NCBI RefSeq assembly: GCF_003369925.1
Contig: NZ_LARY01000003.1
Span: 1-64,000 of the forward strand
From: Listeria kieliensis
GTDB lineage: Bacteria; Bacillota; Bacilli; Lactobacillales; Listeriaceae
DNA length: 64,000 nt
Reading direction: 5' to 3'
Under the pieces are notes generated by a model. The model made no database searches and was not told where the DNA came from. It worked only from the letters and a program-made list of their open reading frames with translations. Position numbers and translations under genes: made by a program. Positions 1 through 7,362 of the stretch are shown here, piece by piece (the first letter of the stretch is position 1; the number at the start of each line of letters is the position of its first letter).

Positions 1-91
1 TTCATCGCTTTTTCGTCTTCTTTTTGTTCAGTTTTCAAAGGTCGATTTCTTGAGTTTCTGTTGCGCATTTAGCGCATCAGCAACGTTTATT

Positions 92-120
92 AATATACCA
101 ATTTTCAAGCCGTTCGTCAA
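92..120 (-). promoter_or_regulatory. rRNA operon promoter P2 (sigma-A)
   Basis: On the minus strand a -35 TTGACG (115-120) and a -10 TATATT (92-97) are exactly 17 bases apart. About 70 bases downstream lies a segment reading CTTTGAAAACTGAAC (near 30-40), a sequence typical of 16S leaders in Bacillus and Listeria. A small hairpin (TGCGC/GCGCA) sits just after the start site. Together these place a 16S rRNA gene just left of the window, transcribed leftward. The 16S gene itself is not in the window. Confidence 0.8.
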
Positions 121-148
121 TAGATTTTATGATTTTTTTTGAATAAAA

Positions 149-177
149 ATTATATCTGTTCTTTTTTTCTTTTACAA
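149..177 (-). promoter_or_regulatory. rRNA operon promoter P1 (sigma-A)
   Basis: A second promoter about 57 bases upstream of P2: -35 TTGTAA (172-177), 17-base spacer, perfect -10 TATAAT (149-154), minus strand. Tandem P1/P2 promoters are the usual arrangement of rrn operons in low-GC Firmicutes. The surrounding 180 bases are very A/T-rich, as expected of an UP-like region. Confidence 0.7.
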
Positions 178-215
178 AGCCTTATTTTTCCCTATTCCAG
201 CCACTTAAATGAGCA

Positions 216-974
216 TCATGTTAAATAGATATAAACACCTTTTTCTTCAAATTGCTTAAGCAAAACCTCATCGAGTTCTTTTCCTGTGACAATGCAAGAG
301 ATTTCATCTAAGTCTGCGTACTTATAGAGGGAAATTCTTCCAAACTTTGTATGGTCAGTAATCAAGATCACTTCATCAGCCGAATGCAAGATTTCTTTTT
401 TTACAGAAACTAAGTATTCATCATAATGCATTAATCCCTTATCTACATCTAGTGCAGGCGTTGTGACAAATGCCTTATGCACGTGGATATTTTGAATGGT
501 TTCATCTGCAATCATCCCATTCAAAATGTAAGTTTCTGGATAAATCACCCCACCTGTCACAATGATTTTTGATTTTGAAAACCGCAAAATCGAAGCAGCA
601 CGAATATCATTCGTAATGATTGTTAGGCCTTGCCTCTCTTTCAACGCTTCCGCAATATAGCCCGTTGTGGTTCCAGCGTCCAGTAAAATCGTATCACCAT
701 CTTCTACCATTTCAGCTGCATAAGTCGCAATACGTCGTTTCTCTTCATAGCGGACTTCACTTCGCTTACTCCAATCCGGTTCAGAAACAACCTTCTCCTC
801 GAGCATTACTCCACCATGCGTACGCTTTAATTTTTTATCTTTCTCTAGAGCTGTTAAATCTCGTCGAATGGTCGCCTCATGGACATCAAAATGTTTAGCT
901 AGTTCTGAAACGGTAGCTACTTTTCTTGATTTCACGTAGCGAACTATGGCTCTTTTCCGTTCTATGGATAGCAT
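216..974 (-). CDS. DeoR-family transcriptional regulator
   Basis: 252-residue regulator of the DeoR/GlpR family, predicted to sense a phosphorylated sugar. The N-terminal winged helix (first ~55 residues) contains the family's EATIRRDL recognition helix followed by RTHGG. The C-terminal DeoRC sensor domain starts near residue 68 and carries the DAGTTT and TNDI motifs of the sugar-phosphate pocket. I start it at ATG 974 because AAAGGAG lies 11 bases upstream; a longer TTG start would place that site inside the gene. It follows pgi on the same strand, with only the pgi terminator between them, which suggests a link to sugar-phosphate status. The target genes cannot be read from the sequence. 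Confidence 0.85.
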   Translation of the reverse strand: MLSIERKRAIVRYVKSRKVATVSELAKHFDVHEATIRRDLTALEKDKKLKRTHGGVMLEEKVVSEPDWSKRSEVRYEEKRRIATYAAEMVEDGDTILLDAGTTTGYIAEALKERQGLTIITNDIRAASILRFSKSKIIVTGGVIYPETYILNGMIADETIQNIHVHKAFVTTPALDVDKGLMHYDEYLVSVKKEILHSADEVILITDHTKFGRISLYKYADLDEISCIVTGKELDEVLLKQFEEKGVYIYLT

Positions 975-997
975 AAAGTTTTTATCTCCTTTCAAAG

Positions 998-1030
998 AAA
1001 AAAGCCTTCAAAAAATTTGAAGGCTTTTTC
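998..1030 (-). terminator. pgi terminator / DeoR leader attenuator
   Basis: AAAAAGCCTTCAAA pairs with TTTGAAGGCTTTTT, giving a strong hairpin with a U-run on the minus strand. The U-run ends only ~24 bases before the DeoR start codon and runs into its ribosome-binding site. Confidence 0.85.
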
Positions 1031-1039
1031 TCTTGATTT

Positions 1040-2392
1040 TTAATCGTTCAAACGTTTTTCAAGTTCAGCTTTTTTATCTTCAAAGCCTGGCTTACCAAGT
1101 AGCGCAAACATATTTGCTTTATATGCCTCTACTCCAGGTTGATCAAATGGATTTACACCATTTAGATAGCCACTGATTCCCACAGCTTTTTCAAAGAAGT
1201 AAACTAAATAGCCAAACGTATATGGATCAAGTGATGGGACTTCAACGACAAAATTCGGAACTTCCCCATCTGTATGAGCAAGTAGGGTTCCTTCAAATGC
1301 CTTCGTATTCACGAAGTCTACTGTTTCGCCTGCTAAATAGTTAAGGCCATCTAGGTCGACTTCTTCTTTATTAATGGTTAAGTCATGCCGCGGGGTTTTC
1401 ACCTTAACAACGGTTTCGAATAAATTACGACGTCCATCTTGGATATATTGCCCAAGTGAATGCAAGTCTGTCGAAAAGCTTGCGCTCGATGGGTAAATCC
1501 CCTTTTTATCTTTCCCTTCACTTTCGCCAAATAGTTGTTTCCACCATTCATTGAAATATTGAAGTCCTGGTTCGTAGCTAATCAAAAGCTCTGTTACTTT
1601 TCCTTTGCGGTAAAGCACATTACGAGCTGCTGCATATTGATACGCAATATTTTCTTTTAAAGAAGGTTTGGCAAAATCTTTACTTGCTGCTTCTGCCCCT
1701 TCCATCATTTTCTTGATATCTACGCCACTTGCTGCGATCGGAAGCAAACCAACGGCAGTGAGTACCGAAAAGCGTCCGCCAACATCATCAGGTACAACAA
1801 ATGTTTCGTAGCCTTCATTATCTGCAAGGGTTTTAAGAGCGCCTTTCGATTTATCAGTCGTTGCATAAATGCGAGATTTCGCGCCTTCTTTTCCGTATTT
1901 TTTTTCAAGAATTTCTTTGAACACGCGAAAAGCAATCGCCGGTTCTGTTGTTGTTCCTGATTTTGAAATAACATTCACAGAGAAATCACGGTCGCCAACA
2001 ACTTCGATTAAATCGTGTAAATAGGAAGAACTGATACTGTTTCCTGCGAAAAATACTTGTGGCGTTTTGCGATCTTTTTTATCTAATACATTGTAGAAAG
2101 AATGATTTAGCGTTTCAATCGCTGCACGAGCTCCAAGATATGAACCACCAATTCCGATGACGATGAGTACCTCGGAATCATTTTGAATTTTTTGGCTAGC
2201 CTTCAAAATGCGGTCAAATTCTTCTTTGTCGTAATCGCTCGGCAAATTCACCCAGCCTAAATAGTCGCTTCCTGCCCCAGTTCCGTTATGTAACATATCA
2301 TGTGCGACTTTTACAGCTGGTTCTAGATAGTCAAGCTCATGTTCGTCAAAAAAACGTAGCGCTTTGGAATAATCAAAATTAATATGAGTCAT
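1040..2392 (-). CDS. pgi: glucose-6-phosphate isomerase
   Basis: 450-residue phosphoglucose isomerase, which interconverts glucose-6-P and fructose-6-P in cytosolic glycolysis. The length matches the short Firmicute form. Both family signatures are visible: [12 protein letters not shown] around residue 140, and [13 protein letters not shown] near residue 315 in the second sugar-isomerase region. The glutamate and histidine region [20 protein letters not shown] is intact. GGAGGG lies at the correct distance before ATG 2392. The gene is followed by a strong hairpin terminator and then by a DeoR-family regulator. No sign of damage or transfer is seen. Confidence 0.97.
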   Translation of the reverse strand: MTHINFDYSKALRFFDEHELDYLEPAVKVAHDMLHNGTGAGSDYLGWVNLPSDYDKEEFDRILKASQKIQNDSEVLIVIGIGGSYLGARAAIETLNHSFYNVLDKKDRKTPQVFFAGNSISSSYLHDLIEVVGDRDFSVNVISKSGTTTEPAIAFRVFKEILEKKYGKEGAKSRIYATTDKSKGALKTLADNEGYETFVVPDDVGGRFSVLTAVGLLPIAASGVDIKKMMEGAEAASKDFAKPSLKENIAYQYAAARNVLYRKGKVTELLISYEPGLQYFNEWWKQLFGESEGKDKKGIYPSSASFSTDLHSLGQYIQDGRRNLFETVVKVKTPRHDLTINKEEVDLDGLNYLAGETVDFVNTKAFEGTLLAHTDGEVPNFVVEVPSLDPYTFGYLVYFFEKAVGISGYLNGVNPFDQPGVEAYKANMFALLGKPGFEDKKAELEKRLND

Positions 2393-2464
2393 TTTATTCC
2401 CTCCAAAAATTAAAAAAGATTCTGCATTAACTTTATATCATATACCCAACTTTCGCAAGGATAG

Positions 2465-2890
2465 TCACTGATTTGCCGGAAACTCATTACAATGATCGTA
2501 ATGGGCTCCTGTGGCATCTAATAAAAGGTTAAGCGAGGAATACTCAAGAGGGAGCAGATTATCTGCTAAAGGAACGGATAGCCACTTCACACGAAAAGCG
2601 ATTTCTTCTGTTTTAGGGACTATGAAGTTTCCTCTTGGAAAGGCACGAAAAACAAATGTGCAGACATGTTCCCAAGCAGTTCTTCTTTCCCAACAGTGCA
2701 ACAAATTAGCAACAGAAACATCAATATTTGCTTCTTGCTTGATTACTCGAATTAACGCTTCTTCCATTGTTTCATCACGTGCCACTTCTCCTCCTGGAAG
2801 TCCCCAAGATAAATCTTTTTTTCGCACAGCAAGAATTTCATCCCTTTTTCGATTATAAATAAAGCCCTCAACTTTGATCGTTTTTTTCAT
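2465..2890 (-). CDS. Nudix-family protein with degenerate Nudix box
   Basis: 141-residue protein with a Nudix fold (the family usually hydrolyses nucleoside diphosphates linked to X). The box begins normally (LPGGEVARDET, residues 31-41), and Gly34, Glu40 and Arg48 fit the G-x5-E-x7-R pattern. However, the usual RE-U-x-EE-x-G-U reads R48 V49 I50 K51 Q52 E53 A54 N55 I56. Two of the three metal-binding glutamates and the closing glycine are therefore replaced. The fold is likely kept, but activity may be weak, altered or lost. It lies alone between the S1 protein and pgi. Substrate unknown. Confidence 0.8.
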   Translation of the reverse strand: MKKTIKVEGFIYNRKRDEILAVRKKDLSWGLPGGEVARDETMEEALIRVIKQEANIDVSVANLLHCWERRTAWEHVCTFVFRAFPRGNFIVPKTEEIAFRVKWLSVPLADNLLPLEYSSLNLLLDATGAHYDHCNEFPANQ

Positions 2891-3046
2891 GGCGCACTCC
2901 CTTTCTACTCAAATTCATTCGGTTTCTTCTTAATAGCCTAACTAGAAAAAATAGTCTAAAAATTTACTTAAAAAAAAGTTTTTGTTCATAAGCCCAGTAA
3001 TATTGTTTAAACATCGAATTGTCAGACATCTCAAGTGAAAAGGAAA

Positions 3047-3077
3047 TGGAAGCCTCTGAAAGAATCAGAAGTTTCCA
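3047..3077 (-). terminator. Terminator after S1-domain gene
   Basis: Minus-strand hairpin with TGGAA/TTCCA and TTCTGA/TCAGAG arms, interrupted by one mismatch and wobble, followed by a T-rich stretch. It lies just after the stop of the S1 gene. Moderate quality. Confidence 0.55.
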
Positions 3078-3092
3078 CCGATTGTTACTTGT

Positions 3093-3443
3093 TTAGCGAT
3101 CTGCTTTTTTTATCCACTCTTCTAGCTTATCACGAAGGGTGTTAAAGCCTTCGTCTGCATTTTGTGATTCTTTTTTAGATGTCGTTTTTTGCGCTGGTTT
3201 TGTTTTTTCAAGGGCACGCATTGATAAACTGATTTTGTTTCGCTCTGAATCAATTTCGAGTATTTTGACTTGTACTTCTTGACCGATTTCAAGAAAGTCA
3301 TGGATATCCTTGACAAAGCCATGCGTAATTTCGGAAATATGAACAAGACCTTGTGTTTTGTCATCAAGCGCAACAAATGCTCCGTAGCCTTGGATGCCAA
3401 CAACTTTGCCAGTTACAATATCTCCTGCTTGAAAATTACTCAT
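3093..3443 (-). CDS. yugI: S1 RNA-binding domain protein (YugI / GSP13-like)
   Basis: 116-residue small protein with one S1 OB-fold domain at residues ~5-74 (GDIVTGKVVGIQGYGAFVAL, then GLVHISEI and KISLSMRAL), followed by a lysine-rich linker and a short amphipathic C-terminal helix. It resembles Bacillus YugI (general stress protein 13), which is thought to bind RNA or ribosomes. The precise role is not known. An AGGTG ribosome-binding site precedes ATG 3443, and an extended -10 promoter (TGTTATAAT) lies at 3484-3492. It is monocistronic, with a hairpin after the stop. Confidence 0.85.
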   Translation of the reverse strand: MSNFQAGDIVTGKVVGIQGYGAFVALDDKTQGLVHISEITHGFVKDIHDFLEIGQEVQVKILEIDSERNKISLSMRALEKTKPAQKTTSKKESQNADEGFNTLRDKLEEWIKKADR

Positions 3444-3483
3444 CTGAACAACACCTACTTTCTCATTTAAATGGATAAAGATT

Positions 3484-3492
3484 ATTATAACA
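3484..3492 (-). promoter_or_regulatory. Extended -10 promoter of S1-domain gene
   Basis: TGT followed by a perfect TATAAT on the minus strand, ~40 bases upstream of the start codon. No clear -35 is seen at 17 bases, consistent with an extended -10 promoter. Confidence 0.5.
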
Positions 3493-3614
3493 CTCGTTCG
3501 CCTTTCCTGCCATTTTCTTCTCTTTTTGTTTTTTTAGTTCGTTCTTCTCTTCCAAAAAAAGCGGATATGATACAATAAGTAAAGAGAAATTCTATAAATA
3601 AGGGAGGATTTAGC

Positions 3615-4784
3615 ATGAGTCAATTTGATGAAGTTATTCCGCGTCTTGGTACAAACTCTGTAAAATGGGATGGCGCAAAGGAATTATTTGACCGCGACAG
3701 AGTAATCCCCATGTGGATCGCTGACATGGATTTTAGAGCTCCAAAACCGGTTTTGGATGCTTTTCGATGTCGAATCGATCACGGCATATTTGGATATACA
3801 AATTCAGTAGAGCCGATGCTTGATGCCTTAATCGATTGGAACAAGAAGCGTCATGATTTTACGATTAACCGTTCAGATGTGCTTTTCAATGAAGCCGTCG
3901 TCCCTTCCATTTCACTTGCCCTTCGCGCGCTTACTGAAAAAGGAGATAAAGTTTTGATGCACTCACCGGTTTACACACCGTTTTTCCGAGTGGCTGGGGA
4001 AGAGCTTGATCGTGAAGTTGTCACAACTCCGTTAGAATTTCGTAATCACCGTTTCGAAATCGATTTTTCAGATATGGAAACTAAGTTAAAAACCCAAGAT
4101 ATTAAACTTTTTTTATTGTGTAACCCACAAAACCCAGGCGGACGCGTTTGGCACCCTGATGAACTCAAAAAAATGGTAGAGCTTTGCAAGCGTTACAACG
4201 TTCCGATTGTTTCGGATGAAATCCACTCCGATCTTGTGATGGAACCGTTCATACATACACCACTTGCGAAAGCTTGCCCTGAATATCAAGAACAAATCAT
4301 CACACTTATGGCGCCGACAAAAACCTTTAACCTCGCTGGTTTGAAAGTTTCTTACTTGATTGTGCCTGGTAAGAAATATCGCGAAAAAATCGAAGCTTGG
4401 CAAAAATACGTTCATGCTGCAGGAATCAACGAGTTTGGACAAATCGCACTTTGTACGGCTTATCGCGAAGGGGAAGCTTGGCTAGATGAATTGCGAGCTT
4501 ACGTGCTTGAAAACTACCACTACGTCAAAGATCAAATTGAGCGCTATGCCCCAGAAGTAGAAGTTGCTAATTTAGAAGCTACTTATTTGATGTGGCTTGA
4601 CGCTCGCAAAGTGGCTAAAGACGAGAAACAACTCTATCAAGATATTATTGACGCCGGTTGTGGCATTCAACTTGGATCTGATTTCGGTGAAAACGGAAGA
4701 GGCTTCATCCGATTAAATATCGCCTGCCCAAGAGCTACTTTAGAAAAGGGAATTGCTTACTTGATTAAAGGGATCCAAAAATAA
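3615..4784 (+). CDS. patB: PatB/MalY-type PLP-dependent C-S lyase
   Basis: 389-residue fold-type I aminotransferase-like enzyme of the MalY/PatB group, whose members cleave cystathionine and similar C-S bonds. Family marks include MWIADMDFRAP near residue 34, NPQNPGGRVW near 170, SDEIHSDLV near 200 and the pyridoxal-phosphate lysine in APTKTFNLAG near 240. GGGAGG lies correctly before ATG 3615. The gene stands alone with its own hairpin terminator. The family assignment is firm. The true substrate (cystathionine, cysteine or another thioether) is not evident from the sequence. Confidence 0.88.
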   Translation: MSQFDEVIPRLGTNSVKWDGAKELFDRDRVIPMWIADMDFRAPKPVLDAFRCRIDHGIFGYTNSVEPMLDALIDWNKKRHDFTINRSDVLFNEAVVPSISLALRALTEKGDKVLMHSPVYTPFFRVAGEELDREVVTTPLEFRNHRFEIDFSDMETKLKTQDIKLFLLCNPQNPGGRVWHPDELKKMVELCKRYNVPIVSDEIHSDLVMEPFIHTPLAKACPEYQEQIITLMAPTKTFNLAGLKVSYLIVPGKKYREKIEAWQKYVHAAGINEFGQIALCTAYREGEAWLDELRAYVLENYHYVKDQIERYAPEVEVANLEATYLMWLDARKVAKDEKQLYQDIIDAGCGIQLGSDFGENGRGFIRLNIACPRATLEKGIAYLIKGIQK

Positions 4785-4797
4785 ACAACTTTATCAG

Positions 4798-4836
4798 ACG
4801 GTTTCCTGCCATAAGTGGGAAACCGCTTTGTATTTT
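4798..4836 (+). terminator. Terminator after patB-like gene
   Basis: CGGTTTCC pairs with GGGAAACCG across a ten-base loop and is followed by CTTTGTATTTTT. Confidence 0.75.
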
Positions 4837-4857
4837 TGAGCAGTTGTGCTACATTTT

Positions 4858-4871
4858 CAAGGTATTCCTTG
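4858..4871 (+). promoter_or_regulatory. Inverted repeat beside -10 of ABC operon
   Basis: CAAGG-TATT-CCTTG is a perfect inverted repeat ending one base before a candidate -10 TATACT (4873-4878) upstream of the FtsX/ATPase operon. It fills the promoter spacer, as a repressor operator would. Inference from position only. Confidence 0.35.
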
Positions 4872-4950
4872 TTATACTTTAAAGTGAACAATTTTTTACA
4901 AAAATCGGAAGACTATCTTCCGTTATTTCATTTGAAGGAGTGAATTCTTT

Positions 4951-6054
4951 ATGCGTTTAGGACTTCTCGAGATGCGATACTCGAAACTCCGCTACATACT
5001 CGTAACTGGCATCATGGTTTTAATTATGCTTTTATCGCTCATTTTATCCGGACTTGCAAATGGACTTGCCTACGACAACGCTTCATCTGTATCTGGCAAC
5101 AATGTTCCTTACTATGCCATTTCAAAAGATGCGCAAGGCAAAGTTGCTCGTTCTTTGTTTAGCGAAAACGAGCTTTCGAAGGTGAAAGAAAGCAAAAATG
5201 TTGCTGACGCCGCGGTGCTTGGACAATCCATGCAAACTTTAAAACGGGAAAAAGATGATAAAAAATTCAGCATTGCTTTTTTTGCTATTCAACCGGGTAG
5301 TTTTCTCGATCCTAAAATTTCATCAGGAAAAGGACTTGAAGTGAGCAAACCGGATGAAATCGTAGTTGATGCATCCTTAAAAAAGGAAGGCATTAAACTT
5401 GGCGATGTGCTCATGGATGACATCTTGAACCGGGAACTCACAATTGTTGGGTTCACTGAAAATCAAAAATACAGCCATGCACCGGTCGTTTATATTAATA
5501 TGCCTACTTGGCAAGCGATCAACCCGATTTTGTATCATCAAAAAACGCCTGAAGTGAGTGCTATTTTGATCAAACCTGAAAACAGCGACAAAAAAGTGCC
5601 GCTTTCTGGATTGTCTTTAAAAGTGCTTGACCAGAAGGAATTTCTAGATCAAATCCCTGGATATTCAGCCGAGCAAATGACACTTAACATGATGATTTAT
5701 TTCTTAATTGTCATTGGCGGCTTTATTTTGACAGCTTTCTTCTATGTAATGACGCTCCAAAAAACAACGCAGTTCGGGATTCTAAAAGCGCTTGGAACGA
5801 AAGCTAGCTATATTGCCATGAGTCTCGTTACGCAAGTAATTGTTATTTCATTAATTAGCATTATCGTGAGTGTAGGTATCACGTTGTTACTGCCAAGCGT
5901 CCTTCCTGATGCGATGCCATTCCAGCTTTCTACTAGCACGATTATGACTTACAGTTTAATTTTCTTTGTCGTCGCTTTGATCGGATCATTACTTTCAATG
6001 TGGCGCATTAATAAAGTGGATCCACTGGATGCTATTCGTGGAGGTGATGAGTGA
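4951..6054 (+). CDS. ABC transporter permease, FtsX/MacB type
   Basis: 367-residue membrane protein with the FtsX-family layout: one N-terminal membrane segment (~16-40), a ~200-residue extracytoplasmic MacB-like domain, and three C-terminal membrane helices (~245-265, 290-315, 330-352), ending in the charged RINKVDPLDAIRGG box that is typical of the family. Such permeases work with a LolD-like ATPase in antimicrobial-peptide export, resistance or lipoprotein handling. GAAGGAG precedes ATG 4951. The stop overlaps the start of the ATPase gene, so the two form one translationally coupled unit. The substrate is unknown. Confidence 0.85.
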   Translation: MRLGLLEMRYSKLRYILVTGIMVLIMLLSLILSGLANGLAYDNASSVSGNNVPYYAISKDAQGKVARSLFSENELSKVKESKNVADAAVLGQSMQTLKREKDDKKFSIAFFAIQPGSFLDPKISSGKGLEVSKPDEIVVDASLKKEGIKLGDVLMDDILNRELTIVGFTENQKYSHAPVVYINMPTWQAINPILYHQKTPEVSAILIKPENSDKKVPLSGLSLKVLDQKEFLDQIPGYSAEQMTLNMMIYFLIVIGGFILTAFFYVMTLQKTTQFGILKALGTKASYIAMSLVTQVIVISLISIIVSVGITLLLPSVLPDAMPFQLSTSTIMTYSLIFFVVALIGSLLSMWRINKVDPLDAIRGGDE

Positions 6055-6734
6055 TGTCAACGATTTTAAAATTTGAAGCCGTAGCCAAAAATTACAAATC
6101 GGGTCCCGATACGGTGCATGCTTTACATCCAACTGATTTCGAGGCGGCTAAAGGAGAATTAATTGCGATAGTCGGACCCAGCGGTTCTGGCAAAAGTACG
6201 TTCCTTTCACTTGCGGGGGCGCTTCTTTCACCAAGTTCAGGGAAAATTTTCTTAAACGGCGATGATATTTCTGGGCTTTCGAAAAAGGAGCAAACGGCGC
6301 TTCGCTTACGGGAAATCGGGTTTATTTTTCAAGCGGCCCACCTCGTGCCATATTTGAAAGTGAAGGACCAAGTCGGTTTTTCTGCGGAACGCGCTGGAAC
6401 TTCTAAACATGAAGCTAGCAAGAAAGCTTTGGAATTGCTTCACGAACTTGGTCTTGAGTCTCGCTCTAAATTTTACCCGAAAGATTTATCGGGCGGCGAA
6501 AAACAACGGGTAGCGATTGCACGCGCGCTTATTAATTCGCCTGCTATCATCCTTGCTGATGAGCCCACTGCTAGTTTAGACAGTGAACGGAGCCGTGAAG
6601 TTGTGGAATTGCTGCGAAAAGAAGTTGAAGGAACGGACCGGGCGGCGATCATGGTTACTCACGATGAGCGGATGCTCGATTTGTGCGATCACGTTTACCG
6701 GATTGAAGATGGTAAATTGCAAAAAGAACGTTAA
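6054..6734 (+). CDS. ABC transporter ATP-binding protein, LolD/MacB type
   Basis: 226-residue ATPase partner of the preceding FtsX-type permease. The Walker A GPSGSGKST (near residue 42), the signature LSGGEKQRVAIARAL (near 140) and Walker B IILADEPT are all intact, followed by the D-loop and the switch histidine in VTHDERM. GGAGGTGAT is ideally placed for ATG 6054, whose A is the last base of the permease TGA; a GTG three bases earlier is possible. A hairpin terminator follows. No sensor kinase or response regulator is adjacent, unlike bacitracin-type modules. Confidence 0.88.
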   Translation: MSTILKFEAVAKNYKSGPDTVHALHPTDFEAAKGELIAIVGPSGSGKSTFLSLAGALLSPSSGKIFLNGDDISGLSKKEQTALRLREIGFIFQAAHLVPYLKVKDQVGFSAERAGTSKHEASKKALELLHELGLESRSKFYPKDLSGGEKQRVAIARALINSPAIILADEPTASLDSERSREVVELLRKEVEGTDRAAIMVTHDERMLDLCDHVYRIEDGKLQKER

Positions 6735-6748
6735 TCCATTTGAAAGCG

Positions 6749-6777
6749 AGCCACTGCCTTTTGGTAGTGGCTTTTTT
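6749..6777 (+). terminator. Terminator of ABC operon
   Basis: AGCCACTGCC-TTTT-GGTAGTGGCT followed by a T-run. Confidence 0.85.
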
Positions 6778-6782
6778 ATGCA

Positions 6783-6822
6783 CAAAAAAACTAGCAAACT
6801 CAACATTTGCTAGTTTTATTTC
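6783..6822. terminator. Hairpin ending the PTS IIB gene
   Basis: AAACTAGCAAA and TTTGCTAGTTT form a perfect stem. The best U-run is on the minus strand, so it mainly ends the PTS IIB gene; it is a second hairpin right after the ABC terminator. Confidence 0.75.
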
Positions 6823-6834
6823 ATTAAAAGCGAT

Positions 6835-7146
6835 TTATTGATGTTCATCCATCAATTTTACGGCTTGGCTATAAACAGCATCGCCGTTCATTGTACCGTA
6901 GTCTTGCATATTGATAACATCAACTGGAATACGTCCATCCACAGCTTTTTTTACGTTACCTTCTTCATAACGAATTTGTGGGCCGATCAAAACGATATCG
7001 GCATCTTTAATTTTTTCATTGAGCTCGGAAATAGAATAAGCGTCGATATCCGCTTCGTCACCTTTTTTCTCTGCTGCTTCTCTCATTTTCGTGACCAGTA
7101 AACTTGTAGACATGCCAGCTGAACAGAACAAAACGATTTTTTTCAT
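6835..7146 (-). CDS. PTS lactose/cellobiose-family IIB component
   Basis: 103-residue cytosolic IIB domain that takes phosphate from IIA onto a cysteine and passes it to an incoming sugar. The phospho-site loop is at the N-terminus (VLFCSAGMSTSLLV, Cys8), as in CelA/LicB-type proteins. The rest fits the four-stranded IIB fold (VLIGPQIRY near 57). No IIA or IIC gene lies nearby, so it is an orphan subunit serving a permease encoded elsewhere or a regulatory role. AAAGGAAG lies before the ATG, and a good sigma-A promoter is at 7191-7220. Confidence 0.88.
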   Translation of the reverse strand: MKKIVLFCSAGMSTSLLVTKMREAAEKKGDEADIDAYSISELNEKIKDADIVLIGPQIRYEEGNVKKAVDGRIPVDVINMQDYGTMNGDAVYSQAVKLMDEHQ

Positions 7147-7190
7147 TTTTATCTTCCTTTCAAATTGAAACGCTTAATGATTACCCTTTC

Positions 7191-7220
7191 ATTATACATT
7201 ATTTCTCTACTATTTCTCAA
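7191..7220 (-). promoter_or_regulatory. Promoter of PTS IIB gene
   Basis: -35 TTGAGA (7215-7220), 18-base spacer, -10 TATAAT (7191-7196), minus strand, ~45 bases before the start codon. Confidence 0.6.
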
Positions 7221-7301
7221 GCAAGAAACTTTAAAAGTATATACTTTTTAAAAATCGTTTTTATCCTGTCTAAAGAAGTGAGTTTTTTCAAATAAAAGAA
7301 A

Positions 7302-7330
7302 TTGCACTTTTGTGAAAAAAGGGACATAAT
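7302..7330 (+). promoter_or_regulatory. Promoter of aspartokinase gene
   Basis: -35 TTGCAC (7302-7307), 17-base spacer, -10 CATAAT (7325-7330), with a ribosome-binding site and ATG 7363 just downstream. Confidence 0.6.
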
Positions 7331-7362
7331 GAAAAGGAACAACTGCGAACAGGAGTGAAGAC

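Noticed and set aside
1-60. Part of a 16S rRNA gene at the window edge
   Set aside because: The bases match leader rather than mature 16S; no conserved 16S 5' sequence is present.
7160-7180. TGAAACGCTTAATG as a CcpA cre site before the PTS IIB gene
   Set aside because: It is one base short of the required spacing between the TGAAA half and CG core, so it does not fit the cre consensus.
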